Below, one piece after another: positions 9,660-19,509 of a stretch of 64,000 nucleotides of DNA (the stretch's first letter is position 1; each line of letters begins with the position of its first letter). A model generated the notes under the pieces. That model was not told where the DNA came from. It made no database searches and saw nothing but the letters and a program-made list of their open reading frames with translations. The translations under genes and the position numbers were made by a program. Origin of the DNA: Amblyornis subalaris (taxonomy: Eukaryota > Chordata > Aves > Passeriformes > Ptilonorhynchidae); NCBI GenBank assembly GCA_018881555.1, contig JACAXG010000110.1:2053938-2117937 (forward strand). The letters are read 5' to 3'.

Positions 9660-11344
9660 ATGATGCTCGATATGTGTACCTGGATTTTGTACCTGGCTCT
9701 ATATATTTTTCCACACATGGGGAGCTATCTGCCTGCCATATTGCTCCTTTTGAGACCAGGGAATTGTACCAAAATTGCTTTGCTGATTTATTATGCTTAC
9801 TCCATCATAACTTCAGAAGCAATGAACCTGATTTGGAATATATATTCAGTTCTGTTTGCCTGTCCTAGTCTGGGCTCCTACCTCTGGGGCCTCATTTACA
9901 ATCACACCCGGCCTGTGGGGGGAAGGGGAGAGAATGGTTTCTTCCACCCTGACACGGCAGTTTTGAAAATATCGGGTTCCCCCTGGATGTTAAGGACATT
10001 ATAATCTTCTTGTTAGTTCTGTTTTGTCTTCTCTGTATGGCCTGCACTGTCTACACCATGATTGCCATCAGGACAGTGCTTGGTGTGGTACAGCACTCTC
10101 AGGAAGAGAAAAGGACTGAATCAACAGGCACCATCTCCTCACAAAGCATGGCTGAGCCAGAGGAAAAAGAGAATGGAGAAACAGCCACCACATCCACACA
10201 AACTGGCACTGAACCAGAGGGCCACCCTAAGCCAGTAGCAGTCACTCCTGTCCAGAAACGAAAGTGCAAGAGCAAATCAGTCCGCACGGTGCCTGATGAG
10301 GAGGCAGCAGGACCTTCCCACCCAGTGGAAGAGACGGAACCAGAGATCATCATTCACTCTCTATCCCTGGGTGAGCTGCGGGAGCTGTGGAGGGAGTTCA
10401 CTCGCCAGGCAAATGAATCCATATTGACCTGGCTGCTCTACATCTGGGATGCTGCAGCCGACAACACCATCCTGGATGGCTGTCAGGCCAGGCAACTGGG
10501 ATCCCTGTCCCGGGATCCGGTCATTGACCAGGGAGTCAGGAGAACCCAGGAGACTCTCAGCCTCTGGCGGTGACTGCTAGCAAACGTCGGGGAAAGATAC
10601 CTTTGCAAGGAAGACTTCCACGTGCAGCAAGGCAAATGGCACATGATGGAGCAAGGCGTCCGGTGCCTGAGGGAATTGGCAGTACTGGAGATCATCTTTT
10701 CAGAAGATGAAAGATTCCCTAAAAGCCCAGACGGTGTCCGCTGCACGTCGCAGATGTGGTTAAAGTTCGCACGGCTGGGACCTGAGATCTACTCCCGGTA
10801 CTCAGCGATGCTGCAGTGGAGGGAAGGAGACGAAAAGGTGGGCGCACTGGTCAACAAATGGAGAATCTATGAGGACACTGTCACTGCCTTGTTACGCAGC
10901 CACGTCTCATCTGTGGAAATCAAGCTGGCTGAGCATGTCCAGAGCCTGGAGCAGAAAATTGAAGAAGGCCTCCGGAGACTGAGGAAGGAGCTAAAAGAAA
11001 TCTCCTACTGCTCTCCAGCACCAACAAGATTCTCTGCTATTAGGAACAGGCATCCTCCAGCTAAGGAAAGAGGACACACTCCAAGAAGTAACCTGTGGTT
11101 CTTCCTCAAGGAGCACAGAGAAGACATGAGAAAGTGGGACAGAAAACCCACCTCATCCTTAGCAGCCCGGGTATGTGAATTGAAAAAAGGAAATACCATG
11201 AGAAGCTCATCCAGAGTAAATGCAGCTCCAGTCCGTTGTGTACAAGACTGCAGGCACTATAGGAGTGATGATATGACTGATCCTCTGGAAGGGACTTCAA
11301 GATCATATTTACCAGAAGACAATGTGCACTGTGACCAGAATTAG
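9660..11344 (+). pseudogene. gag: ERVL-type Gag with multi-membrane N-terminus (broken)
   Basis: Gag would form the particle. The start chosen is ATG 9660, in good Kozak context (ACCATGA), 52 bases after the primer site. The first 135 or so residues hold hydrophobic stretches near residues 7-31, 38-50, 55-80 and a very strong one near 113-135 (DIIIFLLVLFCLLCMACTVY). This looks like a multipass membrane segment. Next comes a polar linker with a basic KRKCKSK patch near residue 199. Then follows a helical capsid-like region (LGELRELWREF, then ILTWLLYIWDAAADN), and near residues 418-450 a heptad-type coiled coil (LEQKIEEGLRRLRKEL). No CCHC zinc knuckle is visible. Breaks are a frameshift near 9975 and an in-frame TGA at 10571. 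The frame ends at TAG 11342, with protease following in the same frame. The full length would be about 560 residues. Confidence 0.75.
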
Positions 11345-11857
11345 AGGGGCCCTGCCTCTAGCCAGGTAGAGGAGAGGGATAATGGGATCTATTGGACAGT
11401 GTGGATCCGATGGCCTGGCACATCAGACCCACAACGGTACACAGCCTTAGTTGACACTGGCGCTCAGTGTACCCTGATGCCATCGAGGTATGTGGGGACA
11501 GAATCTATTTCTGTTTCTGGGGTGACAGGAGGCTCCCAACAGCTGACTGTACTGGAAGCTGAAGTGAGCCTGACTGGAAAGGAGTGGCAGAAACACCCCA
11601 TCATGACTGGTCCGGAAGGCCCGTGCATCCTTGGCATAGACTATCTGAGGGATGAGTATTTCAAAGACCCAAAACGATATCGCTGGGCCTTTGGAATAGC
11701 TGCTGTGGAAAAGGAGGAAACCAGACAACTGAATACCTTGCCTGGTCTCTCGGATGACCCTGCTGCTGTGGGACTGCTGAAGGTGAAGAGCAACGAGTCC
11801 CAGTCGCCACAGCAACAGTGCATCGACGGCAATACCGCACCGACCGAGACTCTGTGA
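11345..11857 (+). pseudogene. pro: ERVL-type retroviral aspartic protease
   Basis: Protease would cleave the Gag and Pol precursors. It follows the Gag TAG with no change of frame. The catalytic loop LVDTGAQCTLMPS has its aspartate codon at 11453-11455. A flap-like region follows (ISVSGVTGGSQQL), then the conserved GPCILGIDYLRD block that precedes the last helix of retropepsins. The frame stays open to TGA 11855, but it leaves the family pattern near 11790. From there the overlapping frame, open from 11758, carries the start of reverse transcriptase. I see no slippery heptamer there, so the shift looks like an indel and not programmed frameshifting. The protease core itself appears intact. 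Confidence 0.85.
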
Positions 11858-12705
11858 TTCCCATCCACAAGATGATTAGCGATTTGGAGAGCCAAGGGTT
11901 AGTGAGCAAGACTCGTTCACCCTTTAACAGCCCAATATGGCCAGTGCACAAGTCCAGTGGAGAGTGGAGACTGACTGTCGACTATCGTGGCCTGAATGAA
12001 GTCACACCACCACTGAGCGCTGCCGTGCCGGACATGCTGGAGCTCCAGTACGAGCTGGAGTCCAAGGCAGCAAAGTGGTACACGACCATTGACATTGCCA
12101 ATGCGTTTTTCTCAATTCCATTGGCAGCAGAGTGCAGGCCACAGTTTGCTTTCACCTGGAGGGGTGTGCAATACACCTGGAATTGACTACCCCAGGGGTG
12201 GAAGCACGGTCCCACCATCTGCCACGGACTGATCCAGGCTACACTCGAAAAGGGTGAGGCTCCAGAACATCTCCAGTACATTGATGACATCATCGTATGG
12301 GGGAACACAGCCGAAGAAGTTTCTGAGAAAGGAGAGAAGATTATCCAGATTCTCCTGAAGTCTGGTTTTGCCATTAAATGAAGCAATGTTAAGGAACCTG
12401 TGCAAGTAATTCAGTTCCTGGGAGTAAAGTGGCAGGATGGACGTCGCCAGATTCCAACAGAAGTAATTAACAAGATAGCAGCTATGTCCCCACCGACCAA
12501 CAAAAAGGAAACACAGGCCTTCCTAGGAGCCGTGGGCTTTTGGAGCATGCACATCCCGGAGTACAGCAGCGTTGTAAGCCCTCTCTACCTCGTGACATGA
12601 AAGAAGAACGATTTCCTGTGGGGCCCTGAACAACAGCAGGCTTTCGAACTGATTAAACAGGAGATTGCCCATGCAGTAGCTAGATCAGGGCAAGATGTTA
12701 AGAAT
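11758..12705 (+). pseudogene. pol: ERVL-type reverse transcriptase (broken)
   Basis: This would copy genomic RNA into DNA. The order of motifs is HRRQYRTDRDSVIPIHK (N-terminal), SPFNSPIWPVHK and WRLTVDYRGLNEVTPPL (fingers), YTTIDIANAFFSIPL with the motif A aspartate, LPQGW (motif B), and LQYIDDIIVWG, the catalytic YIDD, at 12277-12288. QFLGVKWQDGRRQIP and ETQAFLGAVGFWSMHIPEYS follow in the connection/thumb part. Three in-frame TGA stops interrupt it, at 12184 (just before LPQGW), 12379 and 12598. All the rest is in one frame, which continues into RNase H. The domain boundaries are approximate. The motif set is typical of ERVL pol and leaves little doubt. Confidence 0.93.
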
Positions 12706-13605
12706 GTGCTCTACACTGCAGCCAGAGAGAATTGTCCTTCCTGGAGCCTCTGGCAGAAGGCACCTGGCGAAACCCAAGGACAACCTCTCGGTTTCTGGAG
12801 CTGGGGATACAAGGGATCTGAGGCCAGCTACACCCCAACTGAGAACGAGATTCTTGCTGCCTACGAAGGGGTTCGAGCTGCCTCAGAAGTAATTGGCACC
12901 GAAGCACAGCTGCTTCTGGCACCCCAACTACCCGTGCTGGGCTGGGTGTTCAAAGGGAAGGTCCCTTCAACACATCATGCCACCAATGCCACGTGGAGCA
13001 AGTGGGTCGCTCTGATCACGCAGCAAGCCCGCATAGGAAATCCCAATCCCCCTGGGATACTGTCAATCATCACGAACTGGCCCAAAGGTCAGAGTTTTGG
13101 ACTGTCGTCTGAAGAAGAAGAGCAGCAGGTGACATGTGCTGAGGAGGCACCGCCATACAACCAGCTACCGGAGAGTGAAAGGCGATACGCCCTCTTCACC
13201 GATGGTTCCTGCGGGATTGTAGGGACCAACAGGAGATGGAAAGCTGCTGTATGGAGCCTCACACGACGAGTAGGACAAGCTACTGAGGGACAAGGTGGAT
13301 CGAGTCAGGTTGCAGAGCTTAAAGCCGTCCAGCTCGCTTTGGATGTTGCCGAGCGAGAGAAGTGGCCGAGACTTTATCTCTACACCAACTCATAAATAGT
13401 AGCCAATGCTCTGTGGAGATGGCTGAACAGATGGAAAAAGGCCAACTGGCAGCGCAGGGGGAAACCCATCTGAGCTGCTGAGATTTGGCAAGACATCACT
13501 GCCCGGGCTGAGAAGCTGAACGTGAAGGTCCGTCGCATGGATGCCCACGTACCCAAGAGTTGGGCTAACGAAGAGCATTGGAACAATGAGCAGGTGGATC
13601 AAGCT
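12706..13605 (+). pseudogene. pol: Connection domain and RNase H of ERVL pol (broken)
   Basis: RNase H would degrade RNA in RNA:DNA hybrids. It is continuous in frame with reverse transcriptase. A connection region (YTPTENEILAAYEGVRAASE) leads to the RNase H fold: YALFTDGSC with the first catalytic aspartate at 13201-13203, VAELKAVQLAL with the catalytic glutamate, and LYLYTNS, where the third acidic position reads asparagine. DAHVP follows near the C-terminal end, with the last aspartate. Stops interrupt it at TAA 13393, right after the YTNS motif, and at TGA 13471. The altered active site plus the adjacent stops make this the most damaged enzyme of the element. Confidence 0.88.
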
Positions 13606-14518
13606 GCCAGGGTTAAAGTATCACAGGTGGGTCTGGACTGGCAGCACAAAGGAGAATTATTCCTTGCTCGCTGGGCCCATGATGCCTCTGGTCATCAGGG
13701 CAGAGATGTGACATACCGATGGGCTCGTGACTGAGGGGTGGACTTAACTATGGACAGTGTCTCGCAAGTCATCCACAACTGTGAGACGTGTGCTGCAATC
13801 AAGCAGGCCAAGCAGGTGAAGCCTCTATGGTATGGTGGACGGTGGTCAAAATACAGGTATGGGGAAGCCTGGCAAATTGACTATATCGCACTTCCCCAAA
13901 CCCGCCAAGGCAAGCGCTACGTGCTGACCATCCTAGAAGCGACCACCGGACGGTTGCAAACTTACCCTGTGCCTCATGCCACTGCCTGGAACACCATCCT
14001 GGGCCTTGAAAAGCAGGTCCTATGGAGACATGGTACCCCTGAGAGAATTGAGTCAGATAATGGGACTCATTTCAAGAACAGCCTTATTGATAGCTGGGCT
14101 AGAGAACATGGGATTGAATGGGTGTACCATATCCCCTATCATGCACTGGCTGCTGGAAAAGTAGAACGGTGCAATGGACTGCTTAAGACCACTTTGAAGG
14201 CAGTGGGTGGAGGGACTTTCAAAGACAGGAAACAGCACTTGGCGAAGGCCACCTGGCTGGTCAACACCCGAGCCGCTGTCAGTCGAGCTGACCCTGCCCA
14301 GTCAGTACACCGTGGATGGCGATAAAGTCCCTGTGATACACATCAGAGGCATGTTAGGAAAGACTGTTTGGATTAGTCCCACCTCAAGCAAAGGCAAACC
14401 CACTTGTGGGATTGTCTTTGCTCAAGGACCTGGTCACACATGGTGGGTAATGCAGAAAGATGGGGAAACCCGTTGTGTACCTCAAGGGGACTTAATTTTG
14501 AATGAGCACTGTCCATGA
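13606..14518 (+). pseudogene. pol: ERVL-type integrase (broken)
   Basis: Integrase would insert the DNA copy into the host genome. The N-terminal zinc domain is visible as H-x4-H (WAHDASGH) and C-x2-C (NCETC). The catalytic core has AWQIDYIAL (Asp at 13879), IESDNGTHF (Asp at 14056) and GKVERCNGLL (Glu at 14164), an exact D,D-35-E spacing. A C-terminal SH3-like tail follows (GKTVWISP, GPGHTWWVMQKDGE, RCVPQGDLIL), ending at TGA 14516. Damage: TGA at 13732 between the zinc halves, and a frameshift near 14300 between core and tail. The stop lies 47 bases before the 3' LTR, so there is no room for env, and no dUTPase domain is visible. Confidence 0.92.
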
Positions 14519-14550
14519 TGTTAATTCCAGCAACATGTGGATGGTATAGA

Positions 14551-14565
14551 ATAAGGGGTGGATTA
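14551..14565 (+). other. Polypurine tract and LTR junction
   Basis: ATAAGGGGTGGATTA directly precedes the TGTCCCGGG start of the 3' LTR. A purine-rich run at this place primes plus-strand DNA synthesis in retroelements. The exact primer end is not determined. Confidence 0.65.
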
Positions 14566-14690
14566 TGTCCCGGGTTAACCATATAAGGATATATTCTATT
14601 ACCACCCACATATTCCCTCGATAAGCGGGGATTGTTCACAGTTATACACCTGGTCCCTGAGGCTGTGCTCATGCGAGGTAGGGTGGTACT

Positions 14691-14712
14691 CCTTATCTCA
14701 ACTGAGATAAGG
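14691..14712. promoter_or_regulatory. Palindrome with paired GATA motifs in U3
   Basis: CCTTATCTCA and TGAGATAAGG are perfect 10-base inverted arms around AC. Each arm holds a GATA-factor core (TTATCT / AGATAA). Dimer or paired GATA binding is inferred from the motif. Confidence 0.55.
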
Positions 14713-14735
14713 GTAACCATTCTGGCCGACAGCAA

Positions 14736-14896
14736 GCACCACCCATCCTGAGTAAATCATCTCAGCTAATGGCCCATTACACTACCGTCCTGATAGATTA
14801 TCTTGATTAATGGCCCATTACCGAACTTGATAAGCATGGATCAATAGAACTTCAGAACCACCCTGAGTGAATTATCTTGATTAATGGCCCATTACC
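14736..14896 (+). repeat. Three tandem copies of a U3 module
   Basis: Units end with TAATGGCCCATTAC at 14767-14780, 14808-14821 and 14882-14895. The second and third copies are the closest to each other and share ATTATCTTGATTAATGGCCC. Each starts with a CACC/TACC...CCTGA block. The modules add further TTATCT motifs, and CAGATAAC follows at 14901. Tandem U3 modules are a usual form of LTR enhancer. Confidence 0.7.
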
Positions 14897-15050
14897 AAAT
14901 CAGATAACAATAGAATGTCAGAAAACCATTTGCTCCTTGGAGAAGCCTCATGTGAGCTCATTGCCGAAGCAACCAATAGAACATTGGGAAAATCCTTTTC
15001 CATTGTGGAAGTCCCCACCCCTGGGGGAGGTACCAGCCAAGAAATACGAC

Positions 15051-15057
15051 ATAAAAG
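15051..15057 (+). promoter_or_regulatory. TATA-like box of the 3' LTR
   Basis: ATAAAAG lies 30 bases before 15081, the point where the two LTR copies begin to match. Both observations place the transcription start (U3/R border) near 15081. Confidence 0.6.
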
Positions 15058-15372
15058 CAGACTTTGAGATGAGAGAAATCACTCCACTCCACTCCTCTAG
15101 ACTGGACTTGGCTGGTCTACCAGGACTACTCCACTCAACTGGACTCCATTCCACTTCGCTGGACTCGACTGGACTACCAAACCACTGGACTACCAGACGG
15201 CTGGAAACCCAGAGGTCTCCAGACCACCATCACTGGATACTCATCAGACCAGACCTCCTACAGGATCAGTGCCTAACTGGACTACACAGCTACCACCCTG
15301 GTCAATACGGTGTCAGGTTGTACTGTGACTCTGTCGATATTTCTGTTTTCCTGCATTTATTTTAACCTTTTT

Positions 15373-15378
15373 ATTAAA
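15373..15378 (+). promoter_or_regulatory. Poly(A) signal ATTAAA in the 3' LTR
   Basis: It lies in CCTTTTTATTAAAATTG, fully conserved between both LTR copies. It would place the R/U5 border about 15-25 bases downstream and make R about 300 bp long. Confidence 0.6.
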
Positions 15379-15458
15379 ATTGTAATTCTGACCCAAATCT
15401 CTCGAGGTATTTTTTGCGGGGTTAATTTCCCCTGCTGTTTTGCATTCAAACCAGCACA

Positions 15459-18400
15459 AAATGTTACTGTAATATAATCTAAATATTTGAAGTGAAATTT
15501 TAATTATTGCTTTCTACTGCTATATCAACTGAATATCTCCTAAATAAAATAAAACTCAAATTAGCTTCTCTTATTACTGTTCAAGAAGAACTGTTTTGTG
15601 TAGCTGGGGATAAGCACTTGCCAAAGTACTTTGCTGGACTATTCTTTAAATGTTTTAGGATTTAAACTCCTCAGATCATTGGAGAGGAGGGAATGAAATT
15701 GTTCAACACAGAGGACAAGAATGCCCTGGAAGGTCTTCTGTGGCTCTTAATTTAATGAAGAAATCACTCTAGATCCACAGAATACAGTTTTGGCTGTTAC
15801 AGTAACTTCTTCAGTGTAGAGTAATTAAAAGCTAAAGAGAAGAAGGGTTTGGTGGACTGCTATGATCATTCTCTCAACAGTATAGAAATATTCCTTACTA
15901 TACTAGTCTATGGCTGTTTATTACTTGCAATCCTGTACACAGACCACATGTTGCTCAGGCTGGCAGCTGTGATACTGACTCCAGCTGGTGCCCATGAGAC
16001 ACCTTATAAGAAATGTCCCATCTCCAATAAGTCTGCAGTGAATGTTTACCTAATCTGAAGAAAGACATAGCTCTTGACTGCCACAGGCAGCTACGAGGTC
16101 TGGCATTTCAATGCACAAGCCCTCCTCTGAGCTGGGGGATTGCCTGGAACCCAAAGGTTTCTATCATTTCTCATTGCTTGGCACTGGGTTATCCACAGCC
16201 ATGGAGGCTCTGCCCCAGCCCAGTCAGTGTGGCACTCACTTCACCCCATCACTTCCACAGGGCTTGGTGCAACAGGCACGCCTGGCATGATTTCCCTCAG
16301 GAAGCATTTGGGGAAATATGTCCATTCCTGACATATCAAAAGAACAGAGGGCTTGGGCCACTCCTGAGGGAAACTGCCTGGGAGGACAGGGACCCAGCAC
16401 AAGGCATCAGCGTGATTTGTGATGTGATGCTAGCAGGTGTGTGTGTAGGTGTTGGTGCCTCATCTTCTGCTTTTGATGGTTTTTGAGATAGCATTGATGG
16501 TGTCTCTCCCTCTAATCTGGCACGCATGTGTTGACCCAAAGCAGAATGGCTGTGGGGGGTAGCAAACACAGCTTTCCTGGGCACACCAGTGTAGGAGGGT
16601 GCTTTGAATGTAGATTTTGGGGTGAAGCCTGTCAAGCCAAGGAGGGACCTGGACACAGTTTCTCTGGCTCTAAACAAGTACTCTGATTGTTTGGCCACTG
16701 AATAACAGAGAAGCACATTTTCCTCCAGTTGTTGAGTTTAAAAGGACGTTTTTTATGCCCTTTTTTCTTTTATGTGTAATGATCATATCACCTCAAGAGA
16801 AAGTCTGAAGACAGCCCTGTGTGAAGGGAGGAGGTGGCTAGTAGTCAAAAAAGAGACTGGTAGGATGTTTAGCTTTGGTTTTTTCATACCTGATTCTGCC
16901 CAGGCACTCTCCAGGTGTAGAACTCGGGGAAAGATAAATTCCTCCTATTTTTTAGCACAGTCTGCTCTGTTCTGCTCTCTCTCAGTGCCCCCAGCCAAAG
17001 AACTGTTGCTTGAAGGATGTGAAGTTGTTGCAGGGGCATTGCTTTGAGCCTGAAGAGCAGAAGGAGAAAGTGCTGGGAAGGAACGGGCACCTCCAGGGAA
17101 ACCCACTGGACCAATGGCACCCCGAGAATGGGCCAGGGAAGCTGATGGCTGATGGATGCCTGCTGCCCTCTTCGCCACGGGCTTTGTGGCAAAGGGTGTT
17201 TCTGCAGCAGGGCCTTATTGTGAACTCCATCCACTGTGTCCTGTGCAGGGACCTTATTAGATTGGTTGCAGCTGGTTTTTTCCACAGTTGAACTGCAAGG
17301 TGGCATCATTCAGCCCCAAGCTGGCCAATTTTGTAGAACAGGTGGAGAAGTTTGTGTGGATCTGTATTTGCTTGGTGCTTACAGGCAAGGAGTTGTGTGC
17401 TGGGCTTTTTTCAGCCCTATGCTCAGGCATTGTCTTTTATCGCCTCTGTGCGTAAGGTTGCCTGTTGCAAGAAACAAATAATAAAACTGGCAGTTCAAGA
17501 TTCCTGGTATTTATCAGCCTGTCCCCCTCCAGAGAGCTCATCACTGAGAATATTCCACGGGAAGATAAAAGCATATTACTTTATTTACAGAATAAGCCCT
17601 GTTTCTGCTCCAATATTCAAGACAGACATCAGAACTGTCAGCCCAGGTTTGCAGTCAGGAGAAGCCCAGTGCCTGAAGAAGGGCCAGGCAGGTTCTGCCT
17701 TAGCTCAGTCAGGTTTTCAAGAAGCTACTTCTTCCCAGAAGGGCACTTAACAATGAGGAGGAGCAGAGCCAGGACTTGCCAAAGGCTCTGTGGATCTACT
17801 TCTCTAGCACAATTCAAGTTACTCTAATCTGTGCTAAGGGGACTTCACATACCTACGTGCCTGCCAAGAGCTCGTTCTCACTGCCCTATTGTCACACTCA
17901 AAATGAATGCAGCAGCAAATTTTCTCATCAAACCTATTTTTCCTTCCAGTGAAACTTGTGCATGTATCATTCAGCAAAAGTTGGAGGAGGTGGCAGTCAG
18001 TGGGAGGTGTGCTTGACGGGTCCTCTGGGGCTATCGAAAGCGTATAGGATTGAGAGGTTTGGGCATTTTTATATTGAACTTCCTCAAGACCTTTCCCATT
18101 TGCAAATGTGCAGTCTCTCCCTCTATCTTCAAATAATGCTTTGTGTAACAGAATATTCTGGATGGCAACAAATGAACCTTCAGGCAGCTCTAGAGAATGC
18201 AACGCAGAAAGCAATGGGCTGAAAGAAATTTGCTTTCACCTCCAAATCCTCTCACGGCTTTTGATTGTCACTGCTTATTTGCTTGCTGTTTCTTCTTTCT
18301 TTTGAAAGAAATTTGGTTTGTTAACCAGATTATCTTCATTGTGAAATGATAAATGAGTGCACCTTGGTTGCCAATAGTCCGTGATGCCTGGAAAATAAAT

Positions 18401-18984
18401 CTGGGCGTCCAAGTTGTTCTAACAACTCGCTGATTTCTTTGGGGAAATATGAACAAAATTAATATGATGCTTATGTAATCACTTACTAAAGCTATGACTA
18501 ATTTGCATCCTGGTGGTGAAAAGAGGAGATAAGAAGATGTGGCATAAATTACAGCACTGTTTTTCTCTATACATCTTTCTGAAGCCTGAGGGTGCTTGTT
18601 GGCAGCTGCAGAGGCGTGCCTCTGAACAGAGCTGCAGTCGCACTGTTGGAGAGATGATAAAGCTGGGCTGATGAGTCCCGACAGACACGTGCTAGCTTGT
18701 GCTGGGCCAGCCCTCCTTCCCCATGCCCCTGGTCTCTCCCTTGCTAGGAGGTGGTTGGAAATGGCCAGGAGGAATTTCTGTGGACTTGCACTGAAGCAGA
18801 TGTCAGAGGCAATCCAGCCTTTCCTGCTCTGGTGCAGAAATTCTGTCCCAGCCTGGCAGGAGTGTCCTCGGCACTAACTCATCCAGACTAAGCACTGTTT
18901 TCTACACCAAGGCGGGCATTCCTCCTTCCTCAACCCCTGAATTTTGTTTGTTTTGTTTGAGGTTTGTGCACAAATGAAGGCACC
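15459..18984. other. Unannotated DNA between ERVL and CR1
   Basis: I see no gene or RNA that I can support. The open frames here are short and lack motifs. The stretch near 18290-18480 is AT-rich with many homeodomain-, POU- and GATA-like words and could be a conserved non-coding element, but nothing in one sequence proves it. Confidence 0.55.
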
Positions 18985-19509
18985 AACATTTATAGTGGTG
19001 AGGCCACACCTCGAATTTTGTGTCCACTGTAAGAAAAATAGTGGAGGTGCTGGAGCACGTCTACAGGAGGCCAAGGGAGCTGGTGAAGGGTTTGGAGCAC
19101 AAGTCCTGTGAGGAGCGGCTGAGGGAGCTGGGGTTGTTTAGTCTGGAGGAAAGGAGGCTCAGGGGGAACCACATCAAGCTCTACAACAGCCTGAAAGGAG
19201 ACTGTAGCCAGGTGAGGGTCAGTCTCTTCTCCCAGGCAACCACTGACAGAACAGGAGGAAATGGCCTCAAGCTGTGCCAGGGGAGGTTCAGGCTGAACAT
19301 CAGGAAGAATTTCTTCATGTAAAGAATTGTTAAACATTGGAAAAGACTGGTTAGGGAGGTGGTGGGGTCACCATCCCTGAAGGTGTGCAAGAAACAACCG
19401 GATGTGGCATTAGTGCCATGGTTTATTTGACAAGGTTGTGATCAGCCAAAAGCTGGGCTTGATGACCTCAGAGGTCTTCCCCAACCTATAGATTTTGTGA
19501 TTCTGTGGT
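18985..19509 (+). mobile_element. CR1 LINE, 5'-truncated 3' end
   Basis: The sequence has the end of CR1 ORF2 (the block reading [16 protein letters not shown], then a weak [12 protein letters not shown]) and the CR1 3' tail. It finishes in GATTTTGTGATTCTGTGG, the usual CR1 terminal octamer-type repeat. It is missing most of ORF2, has internal deletions and is untranslatable as a whole. The left edge is set where similarity to the CR1 block TGGTGAGGCCACACCTCGA begins. Confidence 0.9.

Larger units (their letters stand above)
9210..15458 (+). mobile_element. ERVL-type endogenous retrovirus, env-less, inactivated
   Basis: The order is R-U5 (9210-9583), primer binding site (9589-9608), gag (9660-11344), protease, reverse transcriptase, RNase H, integrase (to 14518), polypurine tract (14551-14565) and 3' LTR (14566-15458). 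The pol motifs and the absence of env place it with class III (ERVL-like) elements. It carries frameshifts near 9975, 11790 and 14300, plus premature stops at 10571, 12184, 12379, 12598, 13393, 13471 and 13732. By eye the two copies of R-U5 differ at about 20-25 positions plus several indels over about 370 bp, so the insertion is old. The 5' U3 is missing, which prevents a target-site duplication check. Confidence 0.93.
14566..15458 (+). repeat. 3' LTR of the ERVL provirus, complete
   Basis: It starts TGTCCCGGGTTAACC and ends CCAGCACA, so TG...CA with a length of about 893 bp. U3 runs to about 15080 and contains a GATA-type palindrome and three tandem copies of a TAATGGCCCATTAC module. A TATA-like ATAAAAG is at 15051. 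R starts near 15081, where similarity to the 5' copy begins. The poly(A) signal ATTAAA is at 15373. U5 ends with TTAATTTCCCCTGCTG then TTCAAACCAGCACA. The last two bases of the boundary are uncertain. Confidence 0.85.

Noticed and set aside
11758..11857. Programmed frameshift between protease and reverse transcriptase
   Set aside because: The frames do overlap by 100 bases, but no slippery heptamer is seen and the protease frame leaves its family pattern mid-way, so an ordinary indel is more likely.
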